Origin: Halobacillus litoralis
GTDB lineage: Bacteria > Bacillota > Bacilli > Bacillales > Halobacillaceae
Assembly (NCBI RefSeq): GCF_009856415.1
Contig: NZ_WMEZ01000002.1
Span: forward strand, 124,001-188,000
Reading direction: 5' to 3'
DNA length: 64,000 bases
A program made the position numbers and the translations under genes. Shown in pieces: positions 9,934-21,219 of the stretch (the stretch's first letter is position 1; every line of letters starts with the position of its first letter). The notes under the pieces are model-generated. The model saw only the letters and a program-made list of their open reading frames with translations. It was not told the origin of the DNA and made no database searches.

Positions 9934-10513
9934 CATTTCCGTCATATAGGTGAAGTTTCTGGTGGATGGGTGTTCGCACCTTCGGATTCGGGATCCGTTT
10001 TGGATATCCCATTTGCAGTACAGAAACCAATTTGAAGCGCTGGCTATCGAATCCTATAGCTTCAGAAAATTGTTCATCATGTAAATACGGACTCGTCGTC
10101 CAAAGAACGCCTACTCCCGCTTTCCATGCCAGGAGCTGTACATTTTGTATATAGGCACAAACAGCCGCGTAATCTTCTTCATACTTGCGAATATCCTCAT
10201 CTCTTTCCATATAGATCAAAGCGTGATGCGGTATATTCAATAAAAATTCCCGAATCCCTTCCTGGAGACGTTTCGTTTTTTCTTCGTCATAACCATCAAA
10301 GAATCCTTGTCTTTGATAACTTTCCATTACGACCTGGGCATACGCTTCTTTCCCTTTATCCTGGTACAATCGTATCTGCCACGGTTCTTTCATCCGATGG
10401 TTAGGCGCCCACGCAGATTCCGCAAAAATGCGTTCCAACACTTCCTGATCCACTTGTTCCTCTTTATACTCATGAATCGAGCGACGGCTTCGGATCGCTT
10501 CTAACAATTCCAT
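9923..10513 (-). CDS. nitroreductase-family protein
   Basis: This is a predicted FMN-dependent NAD(P)H oxidoreductase of 196 residues. The N-terminal RSRRSIHEYK (about 8-17) is the FMN-phosphate motif, followed by APNHRMKEPWQIRL, typical of the YdjA/YfhC branch. Near the C-terminus GYPKRIPNPKVRTP is also characteristic. I place the start at ATG 10513, where GTGAGGTG lies 6 nt upstream; an in-frame GTG at 10522 would give 199 residues but has no well-placed ribosome site. The gene overlaps the shared terminator and follows the YdcF-like gene by 10 bp. The substrate is unknown. Confidence 0.88.
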   Translation of the reverse strand: MELLEAIRSRRSIHEYKEEQVDQEVLERIFAESAWAPNHRMKEPWQIRLYQDKGKEAYAQVVMESYQRQGFFDGYDEEKTKRLQEGIREFLLNIPHHALIYMERDEDIRKYEEDYAAVCAYIQNVQLLAWKAGVGVLWTTSPYLHDEQFSEAIGFDSQRFKLVSVLQMGYPKRIPNPKVRTPIHQKLHLYDGNEKS

Positions 10514-10523
10514 CACGTACACC

Positions 10524-11105
10524 TCACAACATGATCAACTTTGTCACCGGTTGTCCCATCCAATAGCCCCATTCACGCAAGAAGAATGGCACTTTCGTTT
10601 CCATGCTTTTATATGCCGAATACTGAGTCGGGACACCTTCGACCTTCATATTCAGATGTTTGGCCATGGCCACAGCCCTCTTTAAATGAAATTGGTCGCT
10701 GACAATTAAAAAGGAACGGATCCCTTTTTCGTGACTGACTTCTTTCGCATTACTCAAGTTATCTTCGGTGATCAGTGACCGATCCTCAAACAGAATATCT
10801 TCTTCTTTTACTCCATGCTCCATTGCATAATCTTTTCCTACTTCTGCTTCAGAGGAGGCTGCTTGTTCACTTTTACCGCCAGTGAGAATCAAGTATTCGA
10901 CGCGTCCTTCTTTATATAGTTCTATTCCTTGCTTCAAACGCCCTTCAAAGACAGGGCTTGGCTTTCCATTCCATTGTGCGGCACCAAGGACGATGGCGGC
11001 ATCGGCATCCGTTGCTTTCTCATCCCCATAGGTCCACACGGAATACCCCGTGTATAATGCATAGGCTAACAATATCAGTAAAATGATTTGAATGAGTCTT
11101 TTCAT
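10524..11105 (-). CDS. YdcF/SanA-like DUF218 membrane-anchored protein
   Basis: This protein of 193 residues has an N-terminal membrane anchor (about 4-22) and a DUF218 domain. Visible family motifs are ADAAIVLGAAQWNGKPSPVFEGRL (split here as AAIVLGAAQ, GKPSP, FEGRL), YLILTGG, SSEAEVGKDYA, LSNAKEV and IVSDQFHLKRA. Related proteins (SanA, YdcF, ElyC) act in envelope homeostasis, but their chemistry is not settled. The stop overlaps the ribosome site of the downstream nitroreductase, so the two genes are probably cotranscribed. Confidence 0.85.
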   Translation of the reverse strand: MKRLIQIILLILLAYALYTGYSVWTYGDEKATDADAAIVLGAAQWNGKPSPVFEGRLKQGIELYKEGRVEYLILTGGKSEQAASSEAEVGKDYAMEHGVKEEDILFEDRSLITEDNLSNAKEVSHEKGIRSFLIVSDQFHLKRAVAMAKHLNMKVEGVPTQYSAYKSMETKVPFFLREWGYWMGQPVTKLIML

Positions 11106-11153
11106 ATCTCCTGGTTCTCCTACTCCCTGAATATATGTTCCATCATATCATAG

Positions 11154-11190
11154 AAAAAAGCCTCTCTGAATCATCAGAGAGGCTCATTTT
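11154..11190 (-). terminator. terminator of the glycolytic operon (after eno)
   Basis: The stem GCCTCTCTGA/TCAGAGAGGC with loop ATCA is followed on the minus strand by a run of T. Confidence 0.92.
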
Positions 11191-11195
11191 GTAAC

Positions 11196-14026
<2,831 letters not shown>

Positions 14027-14034
<8 letters not shown>

Positions 14035-14788
14035 TCTTACCTGCCTCCACTAGTTTTAGGAAAGAATCAGCTTCAAGGCTGGCTCCTCCTACTAGAGCAC
14101 CATCAATGTCGGACTGAGATAGTAGTTCATCAACGTTTGCAGGCTTCACACTGCCGCCGTATTGAATGCGAACAGCTTCCGCTGCATCCGCACTTACATA
14201 ATCACTGACAACTTTACGAATGTGTGTACAAACTTCATTCGCTTGTTCAGAAGTCGCTGTACGACCTGTGCCAATCGCCCAGATCGGCTCATATGCAATG
14301 ATTGTCTCTGCACATTGGTCATTCGTGAGGCCGTCCAATGCTTTTTTCACTTGTGTCTCAACAACATTCATCGTTTCGTTTGATTCGCGTTGTTCTAGAG
14401 ATTCCCCAACACAAATGATCGGTGTCAATCCGTGGTTGAATGCAGCATGGACTTTTTTGTTTACCTCTTCATCTGTTTCCTTGAAGATTTCACGACGCTC
14501 GGAGTGGCCAAGTACGACGTAAGAAACACCAAGCTCTTTCAGCATGACCGGACTTACTTCACCAGTAAACGCACCGCTTTCTTCAAAGTGCATATTTTGG
14601 GCACCGATTTTAAGACTAGTGCCTTCTGTTTCTTCTACAAGTTTTTGTAGAAAAGGAAATGGAGCACAAACAACCGATTCTACCTGCTCAGAGGAAGGAA
14701 CTTCGTTTTTAGCTGTTTGAATAAAATCTTCCGCTTCACGGTGGTTTTTATTCATTTTCCAGTTACCAGCAATTACTTTTTTACGCAT
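14027..14788 (-). CDS. tpiA: triosephosphate isomerase
   Basis: TpiA interconverts dihydroxyacetone phosphate and glyceraldehyde 3-phosphate. The protein has 253 residues. Visible motifs are AGNWKMNK (catalytic Lys), [11 protein letters not shown] (catalytic His) and [11 protein letters not shown] (catalytic Glu). I choose ATG 14788, giving [13 protein letters not shown], because AGGAGAGGTG lies just upstream; the longer reading from GTG 14797 would start inside that ribosome site. The gene overlaps gpmI by 8 bp and lies 18 bp after pgk. Confidence 0.98.
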
Positions 14789-14806
14789 AGGTTTCACCTC
14801 TCCTTT

Positions 14807-15988
14807 TTATTTATCGTTCAACAAGGATACACCAGGAAGATCTTTACCTTCCATGAATTCCAAGGAAGCACCGCCGCCTGTGGAGACGTGGTCCATGTCA
14901 TTTGCATATCCGAATTTCTCAACGGCTGCTGCAGAGTCGCCTCCACCGATGACCGTGTAGCCATCTGTTTCAGAAAGGGCATTCGCTACAGCTTTTGTAC
15001 CGTTAGCAAAAGATTCGATTTCAAAGACTCCCATAGGTCCGTTCCAGATGACCAATTTAGAATCTTTAATGACCTTTGCATATTTTTCTCTCGTTTTCGG
15101 ACCGATATCAAGGGCTTCCCAGTCGGCTGGGATGCTGTCGATTCCGACTTCTTCCTTGTTCGCAGAATCAGAGAAATCATCAGCAACAACGACATCTTCA
15201 GGCATAAGGAAGTTGACGCCCTTTTCTTCTGCTTTCTTCATATATTCTTTAGCTAAATCGATTTTGTCTTCTTCTAGCAGCGATTTACCGATTTCATGAC
15301 CTAGTGCTTTGACGAATGTGTAAGCAAGACCTCCACCGATGATCAAGTTATCAACTTTATCGATCAAGTTGTCGATGACACCGATCTTATCTTTCACTTT
15401 CGCACCACCGATGATAGCTGTGAATGGACGTTCAGGATTGGACAGCGCCTTACCTAAAACATTGATTTCTTTCTCCATCAAGAAACCAGCAACGGCAGGG
15501 ATATGCTCAGCAACACCTGCTGTGGAAGCATGCGCACGGTGAGCAGCACCGAAGGCATCGTTTACGTAGAGGTCAGCCATGTCTGCAAAAGCCTTGGCTA
15601 ATTCCGCATCATTCTTCTCTTCACCAGGATGGAAGCGTACGTTTTCGATCAGAAGAACATCACCGTTTTCCATTTCAGAAATGGCTTTGTTTACTTCAGC
15701 TCCGTGTACTTCATCCGTTTTTGTAACGGTTTGTCCAAGAACATCACTCAGACGCTTGGCTACAGGGTCAAGACGAAGGTCTTCGACAACTTCCCCTTTT
15801 GGGCGTCCAAGGTGACTGGCAAGAATGACTTTTGCACCGTTTCCAGTCAGGTGCTTGATTGTAGGGAGGGCAGCTTTAATTCGAGTGTCGTCTGTGACCT
15901 CTCCCTCGCTCATTGGTACGTTGAAGTCGACACGGCAAAAGACGGTTTTCCCGCTCACTTCAACGTCGCGGATTGTTTTCTTATTCAT
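14807..15988 (-). CDS. pgk: phosphoglycerate kinase
   Basis: Pgk makes ATP and 3-phosphoglycerate from 1,3-bisphosphoglycerate. The protein has 393 residues. The signature [11 protein letters not shown] lies near the N-terminus, then [10 protein letters not shown], and the C-terminal nucleotide-binding part has GPMGVFEIE and [15 protein letters not shown]. The start is ATG 15988 ([11 protein letters not shown]), with AAGGAGG 9 nt upstream; an upstream in-frame codon at 16024 would include the ribosome site. A long G/C-rich hairpin separates it from gap. Confidence 0.98.
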   Translation of the reverse strand: MNKKTIRDVEVSGKTVFCRVDFNVPMSEGEVTDDTRIKAALPTIKHLTGNGAKVILASHLGRPKGEVVEDLRLDPVAKRLSDVLGQTVTKTDEVHGAEVNKAISEMENGDVLLIENVRFHPGEEKNDAELAKAFADMADLYVNDAFGAAHRAHASTAGVAEHIPAVAGFLMEKEINVLGKALSNPERPFTAIIGGAKVKDKIGVIDNLIDKVDNLIIGGGLAYTFVKALGHEIGKSLLEEDKIDLAKEYMKKAEEKGVNFLMPEDVVVADDFSDSANKEEVGIDSIPADWEALDIGPKTREKYAKVIKDSKLVIWNGPMGVFEIESFANGTKAVANALSETDGYTVIGGGDSAAAVEKFGYANDMDHVSTGGGASLEFMEGKDLPGVSLLNDK

Positions 15989-16099
15989 AGAATGACAACC
16001 TCCTTGGTTTGTGGTCAGGTTCATCGCCTGCCCTTATGTACGTTTCCACAGTTTCATTGTGCAGAAACGCCGTTAAGCAGGATGCGAAAAAACATGGAT

Positions 16100-16128
16100 A
16101 AAGGAGGAGGACCTGAGACCTCCTCCTT
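16100..16128 (-). terminator. hairpin between gap and pgk
   Basis: AAAGGAGGAGG pairs with CCTCCTCCTTT across a short loop, about 40 bp past the gap stop. The T run on the minus strand is short (TTTAT), so it may be a partial terminator or an RNA-processing or stability hairpin that makes gap transcripts more abundant than pgk. The stem contains Shine-Dalgarno-like GGAGG. Confidence 0.6.
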
Positions 16129-16167
16129 TCCAGCTTTTTCATAGTATTTTCTAAAACGGCTCAGATA

Positions 16168-17175
16168 TTACAAGCCTTGGTTTTTAAGGTATACAGCCAA
16201 GTCTACACAACGGTTGGAGTAACCAGTTTCGTTGTCATACCAAGAAACGATTTTAACCATGTTGTTTTCAAGGATTAGTGTAGATAGACCATCAATGATT
16301 GAAGAGTGAGTGTTGCCATTGTAGTCCGTAGAAACAAGTGGTTCGTCACTGTAACCAAGGATTCCTTTAAGGTTACCTTCAGCTTCTGCGCGAAGAGCTT
16401 CATTCACTTCTTCAGCAGTTACATCTTTATCAAGCTCAGCAACCAAGTCTACGATGGAAACGTTGGATGTTGGTACACGCATAGCCATACCGCTAAGCTT
16501 GCCATCAAGGTGTGGAAGAACTTTTGCAACGGCTTGTGCAGCACCAGTTGTCGTAGGGATGATGTTCTCAGCAGCTGCACGAGCACGACGGTAATCTTTG
16601 TGTGGAAGATCAAGGATCTGCTGGTCGTTCGTGTAAGAGTGAACAGTTGTCATCATACCGCGCTTAAGACCGAACTTCTCGTCAAGAACTTTTGCGTATG
16701 GAGCCAGGCAGTTCGTTGTGCAAGAAGCGTTAGAGATGACGTGGTGAGAATCTTTGTCATACTGATCTTCGTTTACACCCATAACGACTGTAAGGTCTTC
16801 TTGCTTCGCTGGAGCAGAGATAACGACTTTCTTAGCACCTGCATCCAAGTGTTTCTTCGCATCGTCACGCTGAGTGAAGCGACCTGTAGATTCGATCACG
16901 ATATCTACGCCAAGATCTCCCCAACCAAGTTGAGCTGGATCTTTTTCAGAAAGTACTTTGACTTCTTTTCCGCCGACAATCAGGTTGTCACCGTTTGTTG
17001 TCACTTCTTGCTCAAGCTTACCGTGTACAGTATCGTATTGAAGCAAGTGTGCAAGCATGTTTGCATCTGTCAAATCGTTAACCGCCACTACCTCTACATC
17101 ATTGTTGTTCAAAGCAGCACGGAAAACATTACGTCCAATACGTCCAAATCCGTTAATACCAATTCTTACTGTCAT
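16168..17175 (-). CDS. gapA: glyceraldehyde-3-phosphate dehydrogenase, NAD-dependent
   Basis: This is the glycolytic GAPDH, making 1,3-bisphosphoglycerate. It has 335 residues. The Rossmann motif is INGFGRIGRNVFRAA. VNDLTDANMLAHLLQYD has the Asp typical of NAD-specific GapA. The catalytic Cys152 is in SNASCTTNCLAP. Its place directly behind cggR and its NAD-type motif mark it as the glycolytic paralogue rather than the gluconeogenic GapB. Confidence 0.98.
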   Translation of the reverse strand: MTVRIGINGFGRIGRNVFRAALNNNDVEVVAVNDLTDANMLAHLLQYDTVHGKLEQEVTTNGDNLIVGGKEVKVLSEKDPAQLGWGDLGVDIVIESTGRFTQRDDAKKHLDAGAKKVVISAPAKQEDLTVVMGVNEDQYDKDSHHVISNASCTTNCLAPYAKVLDEKFGLKRGMMTTVHSYTNDQQILDLPHKDYRRARAAAENIIPTTTGAAQAVAKVLPHLDGKLSGMAMRVPTSNVSIVDLVAELDKDVTAEEVNEALRAEAEGNLKGILGYSDEPLVSTDYNGNTHSSIIDGLSTLILENNMVKIVSWYDNETGYSNRCVDLAVYLKNQGL

Positions 17176-17213
17176 GCAAAATTCCTCCTTAGGATGATTG
17201 AAATCATATTTAT

Positions 17214-18242
17214 TTAAAGGGATAAATCCCTTATTAACTCTTGGGCTGCACCTTCATCAGTAATGAGGACATTACTCTGGCCCGGCTGGAAATAAGATGA
17301 GATGGCTTGTGCTTTCGAACAACCTCCAGCAACAGCAATGACATGTTTCGCACGTTTCAGATCTTCTAATTGCAGACCGACCGTACGTACTTTGTGAACG
17401 ATCTCACCCTCCACATTGAAATAGTAACCAAAAGCCTCGCCTACCGCGTTGTACTTTTTGATTAATTCCATCTGTTCAGGAGAAGTCTTTCTCCGTTCTG
17501 CCATCGTTAGCGCATCCCCGACTCCGTGAATGACGATTTCAGCATTGCGGATGATGTCCAACACTTCTTTGATCGAAGGTTCTTCTTTTATCGTCTGATA
17601 GGATTCCTCACTTAATGGATCGGGTACATATAAAAGACGATAGTCACCTCTTGCTTTTTTCGCCATTTCCGCGCAAATCGTGTTGGCCTGGTTTTCAACT
17701 CTTTCACCTAAACCGCCACGTGCAGGTACGTATAAGCACTGATCAGCTCCAGATAGCGGCGTCATCACTTGCGCGACTGAAGCCATTGTCGTTCCGCCTG
17801 TGATGGCGATCGCCTGATTCGGCGACATATGTTCTTTCAAATATTGGACACATGCTTTTCCCATCTCTTGTTTTACCCAATTAAGCTCATCGCTATCACC
17901 TGGAACAACAACGACATAGTCTAAATTTAATTTATCCTTTAATTGTTGTTCTAAAACCTTTATCCCTGAGACCTCTTTAATAAACTCAGCCAACTGTTCG
18001 AGAATGTTCTGCCCTTCATAACTCAAGTGCATACCTCTTGAGGTAATCTCCACAGCTCCCTGTTTGTTCAAAAAGTCCACTTCGCTTCGGACAGTCCGTT
18101 CAGCAAGCTCAACACTTTCAGCCAACGCTCTCCGTCCTACAGGCTGCATGATCTGGATATAATACAGCAGCTGATAACGCCGCTGAATAACGTCCAGAAC
18201 ATCCGGGAATAATTTTTTTTGTAAGTCGATGAACGCTCTCAT
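17214..18242 (-). CDS. cggR: central glycolytic genes regulator CggR
   Basis: CggR is a SorC/DeoR-family repressor released from DNA by fructose 1,6-bisphosphate. It has 342 residues from ATG 18242 (MRAFIDLQKKLFPDVL), close to B. subtilis CggR. The N-terminal helix-turn-helix contains GRRALAESVELAERTVRSEV. The effector domain contains AITGGTTMASVA, VPARGGLGERVENQAN and VIAVAGGCSKAQAI. A longer reading from 18323 crosses its own operator and is rejected. It heads the gap operon, 38 bp upstream of gapA. Confidence 0.96.
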   Translation of the reverse strand: MRAFIDLQKKLFPDVLDVIQRRYQLLYYIQIMQPVGRRALAESVELAERTVRSEVDFLNKQGAVEITSRGMHLSYEGQNILEQLAEFIKEVSGIKVLEQQLKDKLNLDYVVVVPGDSDELNWVKQEMGKACVQYLKEHMSPNQAIAITGGTTMASVAQVMTPLSGADQCLYVPARGGLGERVENQANTICAEMAKKARGDYRLLYVPDPLSEESYQTIKEEPSIKEVLDIIRNAEIVIHGVGDALTMAERRKTSPEQMELIKKYNAVGEAFGYYFNVEGEIVHKVRTVGLQLEDLKRAKHVIAVAGGCSKAQAISSYFQPGQSNVLITDEGAAQELIRDLSL

Positions 18243-18287
18243 GGAAAAAGCCCCTTCTTTGAAATGGTGCCAACCGGGATGTATTAC

Positions 18288-18313
18288 GTCCCAGCTAGTC
18301 ATATTATGTCCCG
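18288..18313 (-). promoter_or_regulatory. CggR operator
   Basis: The minus strand reads CGGGAC-N6-TGAC-N4-TGGGAC. The B. subtilis CggR operator is CGGGAC-N6-TGTC-N4-CGGGAC. Spacing is identical with two mismatches, and the site lies about 45 bp upstream of the cggR start. A clear -10/-35 pair could not be assigned. Confidence 0.85.
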
Positions 18314-18394
18314 CTCGGAGCAAAAAAATATCTTATTTCAATTTTCATATTACCAGTGGGGTCGTCCACGTGCAAGCGAAAACCTGGACCTTTT

Positions 18395-18616
18395 TCATTG
18401 TAAACGCTTCATTAGTTCGAAGTAATCAATTTGACGATAATCCAACTCTTCCTCACCGATTTTTAATACCGGTATCTCGAGCATATACTTCTCCAGCCAT
18501 TCGGGATCGCTCTCAATATCCACCAATACTACTGTGACATCAAATAGAGACAACAAGTCCTTGACTTCATCACATAACCCACAGTTTTCTTTTACATACA
18601 ATATTACTTCAGACAT
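18395..18616 (-). CDS. glutaredoxin-like thioredoxin-fold protein
   Basis: This small cytoplasmic protein of 73 residues begins MSEVILYVKENCGLC. The CGLC redox motif follows the first beta strand, and VPVLKIGEEEL contains the cis-Pro strand of the fold. It belongs to the glutaredoxin-family proteins (DUF836-like); a redox or chaperone role is only inferred. The start is ATG 18616 rather than 18622, because AGGGAGG is correctly spaced only for the downstream ATG. It lies upstream of cggR on the same strand. Confidence 0.8.
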   Translation of the reverse strand: MSEVILYVKENCGLCDEVKDLLSLFDVTVVLVDIESDPEWLEKYMLEIPVLKIGEEELDYRQIDYFELMKRLQ

Positions 18617-18695
18617 CGACATGCCTCCCTGATCTTACATGTTCATCCTACCAAAAGACCATCGCCTCATCCATTCTTCTGCAGAACTTAAACAC

Positions 18696-18729
18696 AAAAA
18701 AAGACACGCTTCAAGAAGCATGTCCCTTT
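18696..18729 (-). terminator. terminator of the 74-aa gene
   Basis: The minus strand reads GACATGCTT/AAGCGTGTC (one G-U pair) followed by T7. The stem begins inside the last codons of the 74-aa gene. Confidence 0.8.
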
Positions 18730-18935
18730 TTATCATAAAAACCGTTATCGATTTTCAACTTCCGTTTATCCAAGAAATCCGATAACTCTTCGCCTACATA
18801 ATTTTCGGGTGTCCGTTTCAATGACTTATAGTTGAAGGATAACTTTTGTTGCTCCTGCATATCGAACACGTGAATCCGCCTGTCTTCAGAAACCTCTTCG
18901 GTCGACAACATTTTATAACGGATTAGGTTTGTCAT
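18711..18935 (-). CDS. hypothetical protein, 74 aa
   Basis: I do not recognise this protein. It starts MTNLIRYKMLSTEEVSED and ends FYDKKGHAS; it is highly charged, has no membrane span and has no motif I know. Support for a real gene is a GAGGGG ribosome site 6 nt before ATG 18935 and an intrinsic terminator that overlaps its 3' end. A longer reading from 19073 adds a hydrophobic, poorly coding N-terminus and lacks a ribosome site. It lies between tRNA-Arg and the glutaredoxin-like gene, all on the minus strand. Confidence 0.65.
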   Translation of the reverse strand: MTNLIRYKMLSTEEVSEDRRIHVFDMQEQQKLSFNYKSLKRTPENYVGEELSDFLDKRKLKIDNGFYDKKGHAS

Positions 18936-19148
18936 AAATACCCCTCTTCTAAATAAAGCGAAAAGTCTGACTTTATTTATTTTATAGTAACATAGAAAAA
19001 GCGCGAAATAAACATCATTGCGATAATAAACCCAAATAAACGTTCGTATAATTCCTGTGAGATTTCTGTTCAATTATTATTTAAATAACACTTATGTAAC
19101 CGTAAAGGATCACAAGAGGTTATTATATTAATATAATGATATTTCTGT

Positions 19149-19183
19149 AAAAAAAGGACCTCCCTTACATTTAAGGAAGGTCC
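19149..19183 (-). terminator. terminator of tRNA-Arg
   Basis: The minus strand has GGACCTTCCTT/AAGGGAGGTCC followed by T7, 11 bp past the tRNA 3' end. Confidence 0.88.
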
Positions 19184-19193
19184 ATCTAGTTAG

Positions 19194-19273
<80 letters not shown>

Positions 19274-19289
19274 GCGACATGCATTTAAT

Positions 19290-19318
19290 ATTATAAGGAG
19301 AATCCCTCAAAAACGCAA
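19290..19318 (-). promoter_or_regulatory. promoter of tRNA-Arg
   Basis: The minus strand reads TTGCGT, 17 bp, TATAAT, about 20 bp upstream of the tRNA 5' end. Confidence 0.75.
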
Positions 19319-19342
19319 CCCATTTTTTCAACCTTGAAGAAA

Positions 19343-19906
19343 AGCTTCCTATTTTAGAAGACTCAGTTTCGAGACGTTTGTGTGAGCGGTTCGAGGAGTC
19401 CGTGGGTGACTCGCTTTCCGCGGGAATACAGGGAGCACCTTCCGAATAGGCCTTAATAAATCTTATCTGGTTGAAATAATGAATGAAGTTTGTACAAAAA
19501 CACACACGTTTGTGTCTCCATTCGCTTTACATGCGGACGTTTCCCAGCCCTTGTTTCCACGCCTTATTCGTGCAGGTTTTGAAAAAACGACTCAATAACG
19601 GTGTAGTTAAGCAGGTCTCCGTTCCAGAACTCGGCAGGTTACTGTTAGAGGGATTTCGAGAACCTCACATGGCCAAGGGGCGGAGGGAAACGGTGAGACT
19701 CCTATTCTAAGTGTGGAGGCACCTTGGTCAGCGGCGTATGGACTGGACTGAGCTGGCGGAGATAAAGGAAACACGAAGAGCGTAGCGATTCGATGTTGAC
19801 TTATCGTACAAAAGCGAGGGAAGTCTCACTAGCCGCTAGGCGCCCGGAACCGGATATGATGGGAAGTGCGTGGTAGATGAGAATTGAGTTTCCCACAGTC
19901 CTGTCA
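19343..19906. repeat. long intergenic repeat, copy B (564 bp, degenerate)
   Basis: The left end AGCTTCCTATTTTAGAAGAC with CTCAGTTTCGAGACG matches the left end of copy D and the right end of copy E. The right end GAATTGAGTTTCCCACAGTC then CTGTCA is a worn version of the TGGCAGGATTGTGG terminus in reverse. The part from about 19650 (TTTCGAG, GGGGCGGAGGGAAACGGTGA) is the reversed 212-bp unit. The middle is rearranged and partly unrelated. Together with its short flanks it explains the 870-bp gap between tRNA-Arg and clpP. ORFs here are not credible. Confidence 0.75.
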
Positions 19907-20070
19907 TATAGCTTAATTATAGGATGGGACGTTTATATAGGTAAATTTAGGGTATGATGGTAGAAGGAATTGGAACACATCACATAGAACGAATAAGAGT
20001 AACCGTTTTTCATACTTAAAAGGCGTGAGAACCCTTGCTGAAATAAAGGATAAAAGGTCGATTGTTTTTG

Positions 20071-20100
20071 TTTGACCTTTATTGACCTTATAGGTATGAT
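20071..20100 (+). promoter_or_regulatory. clpP promoter with CtsR operator
   Basis: TTGACC (20072-20077), 17 bp, TATGAT (20095-20100) is a sigma-A promoter. Overlapping it, the minus strand of 20071-20087 reads GGTCAAT-AAA-GGTCAAA, a near-perfect CtsR heptad direct repeat (GGTCAAA-N3-GGTCAAA). Confidence 0.88.
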
Positions 20101-20146
20101 GAATGTATTCCATCATTATTAATTTGATGTTAAGGAGGAATTTCAA

Positions 20147-20734
20147 ATGAATTTAGTCCCTACAGTTATTGAACAAACAAACCGCGGAGAACGTGCCTAT
20201 GATATTTATTCCCGCTTACTTAAAGACCGCATTATCATGCTAGGAAGTCCGATTGATGATAACATCTCAAACTCTGTTGTTGCACAGTTGCTTTTCCTTG
20301 CGGCTGACGATCCAGAAAAAGATATTTCCCTATACATCAACTCTCCTGGTGGATCGATCACAGCTGGTATGGCGATTTATGATACGATGCAGTTTATCAA
20401 ACCGAACGTATCTACAATCTGCACAGGTATGGCTGCATCTATGGGTGCATTCTTGCTTAACGCTGGTGAACCAGGTAAACGTTACGCACTACCTAACAGT
20501 GAAGTCATGATACACCAACCTCTGGGAGGAACCCAAGGTCAGGCATCTGATATCGAAATTCATGCGAAACGCATTATCAAAATGCGCGAAAAACTGAATA
20601 AAATCCTTGCTGAGCGTACGGGACAGCCGATGGAAGTCATCGAGCGCGACACAGATCGTGATAACTTCATGTCTGCGCATGAAGCGGTTGACTATGGCTT
20701 GATCGACAAAGTAATGGAGAAAAACGAACAATAA
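20147..20734 (+). CDS. clpP: ATP-dependent Clp protease proteolytic subunit
   Basis: ClpP is a serine protease that forms a 14-mer barrel and degrades proteins delivered by ClpX, ClpC or ClpE. It has 195 residues. The catalytic triad is Ser98 in [11 protein letters not shown], His123 in VMIHQPLGG and Asp172 in [11 protein letters not shown] strong AAGGAGG site precedes the ATG. The CtsR operator over its promoter indicates heat and general-stress induction, as in other Bacillaceae. It is monocistronic, with its own terminator. Confidence 0.98.
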   Translation: MNLVPTVIEQTNRGERAYDIYSRLLKDRIIMLGSPIDDNISNSVVAQLLFLAADDPEKDISLYINSPGGSITAGMAIYDTMQFIKPNVSTICTGMAASMGAFLLNAGEPGKRYALPNSEVMIHQPLGGTQGQASDIEIHAKRIIKMREKLNKILAERTGQPMEVIERDTDRDNFMSAHEAVDYGLIDKVMEKNEQ

Positions 20735-20742
20735 GCAAAACA

Positions 20743-20777
20743 CAAAATCCGCTGTGATCACACAGCGGATTTTTTTG
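20743..20777 (+). terminator. terminator of clpP
   Basis: The stem AATCCGCTGTG/CACAGCGGATT with loop ATCA is followed by T7. Confidence 0.93.
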
Positions 20778-20784
20778 TCCTGTA

Positions 20785-20820
20785 TGAAAACGTTCCCTCA
20801 TTGGAGAACGTTCATTTTTT
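20785..20820. terminator. terminator between clpP and crh
   Basis: AACGTTC pairs with GAACGTT, with A and T runs outside. It is placed to end crh transcripts on the minus strand and to back up the clpP terminator. Confidence 0.65.
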
Positions 20821-20834
20821 CACATAAATACCGA

Positions 20835-21089
20835 TTACTCATTCTTCACAAAGTCGGTAAGCACCTGAACCGCTTCTTCTTCATCGGAACCGTCTGCAAT
20901 TAATTTGATTTCCTCATCCGTCCCGACAGCAAGGCTCATTAACCCCATAATACTTTTGGCATTCACACGCTTCTCACCTTTTTCAATGAAAACATCTGCG
21001 GTGAACTTGTTCGCTTCTTGTACGAATTGTGCTGCTGGTCTTGCCTGTAACCCCGTCTCAAGTTCGATCGTTATCGTCCTTTCAATCAC
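20835..21089 (-). CDS. crh: HPr-like catabolite repression protein Crh
   Basis: Crh is an HPr paralogue that cannot carry PTS phosphate but serves as a CcpA corepressor when phosphorylated on Ser46. The protein has 84 residues. Gln15 in GLQARPAA replaces the His of HPr, while Ser46 in AKSIMGLMSLA is kept. The start is GTG 21089, with GAGGAG 8 nt upstream. It lies downstream of whiA, as in B. subtilis, but a terminator and a cre-like site separate the two, so it is probably transcribed from its own promoter here. Confidence 0.96.
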   Translation of the reverse strand: MIERTITIELETGLQARPAAQFVQEANKFTADVFIEKGEKRVNAKSIMGLMSLAVGTDEEIKLIADGSDEEEAVQVLTDFVKNE

Positions 21090-21124
21090 CTGTCATTCTC
21101 CTCTCATTCTATATTTCAACTTCT

Positions 21125-21139
21125 TTGTAAGCGGATTCA
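21125..21139. promoter_or_regulatory. candidate cre (CcpA site) upstream of crh
   Basis: TTGTAAGCGGATTCA fits the cre consensus WTGNAANCGNWWNCA at every position. It lies 35 bp upstream of the crh start and downstream of the whiA terminator. Confidence 0.6.
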
Positions 21140-21147
21140 ACACTGAG

Positions 21148-21177
21148 AAAAAAGAACGCTCTCTTATAGAAAGCGTT
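21148..21177 (-). terminator. terminator of whiA
   Basis: The minus strand reads AACGCTTTCTATAAGAGAGCGTT followed by T6. Confidence 0.82.
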
Positions 21178-21219
21178 TATAATTGTATTTCATTATAGCA
21201 TGAATTTGTTAAGGAAACA

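Noticed and set aside
16306-17217. Plus-strand ORF of 303 codons antisense to gapA
   Set aside because: It is a shadow of the strongly conserved gapA frame, with Cys- and Val-rich composition and no ribosome site.
17214-18323. Longer CggR reading starting at 18323
   Set aside because: It would translate the CggR operator and lacks a ribosome site; ATG 18242 gives the family length.
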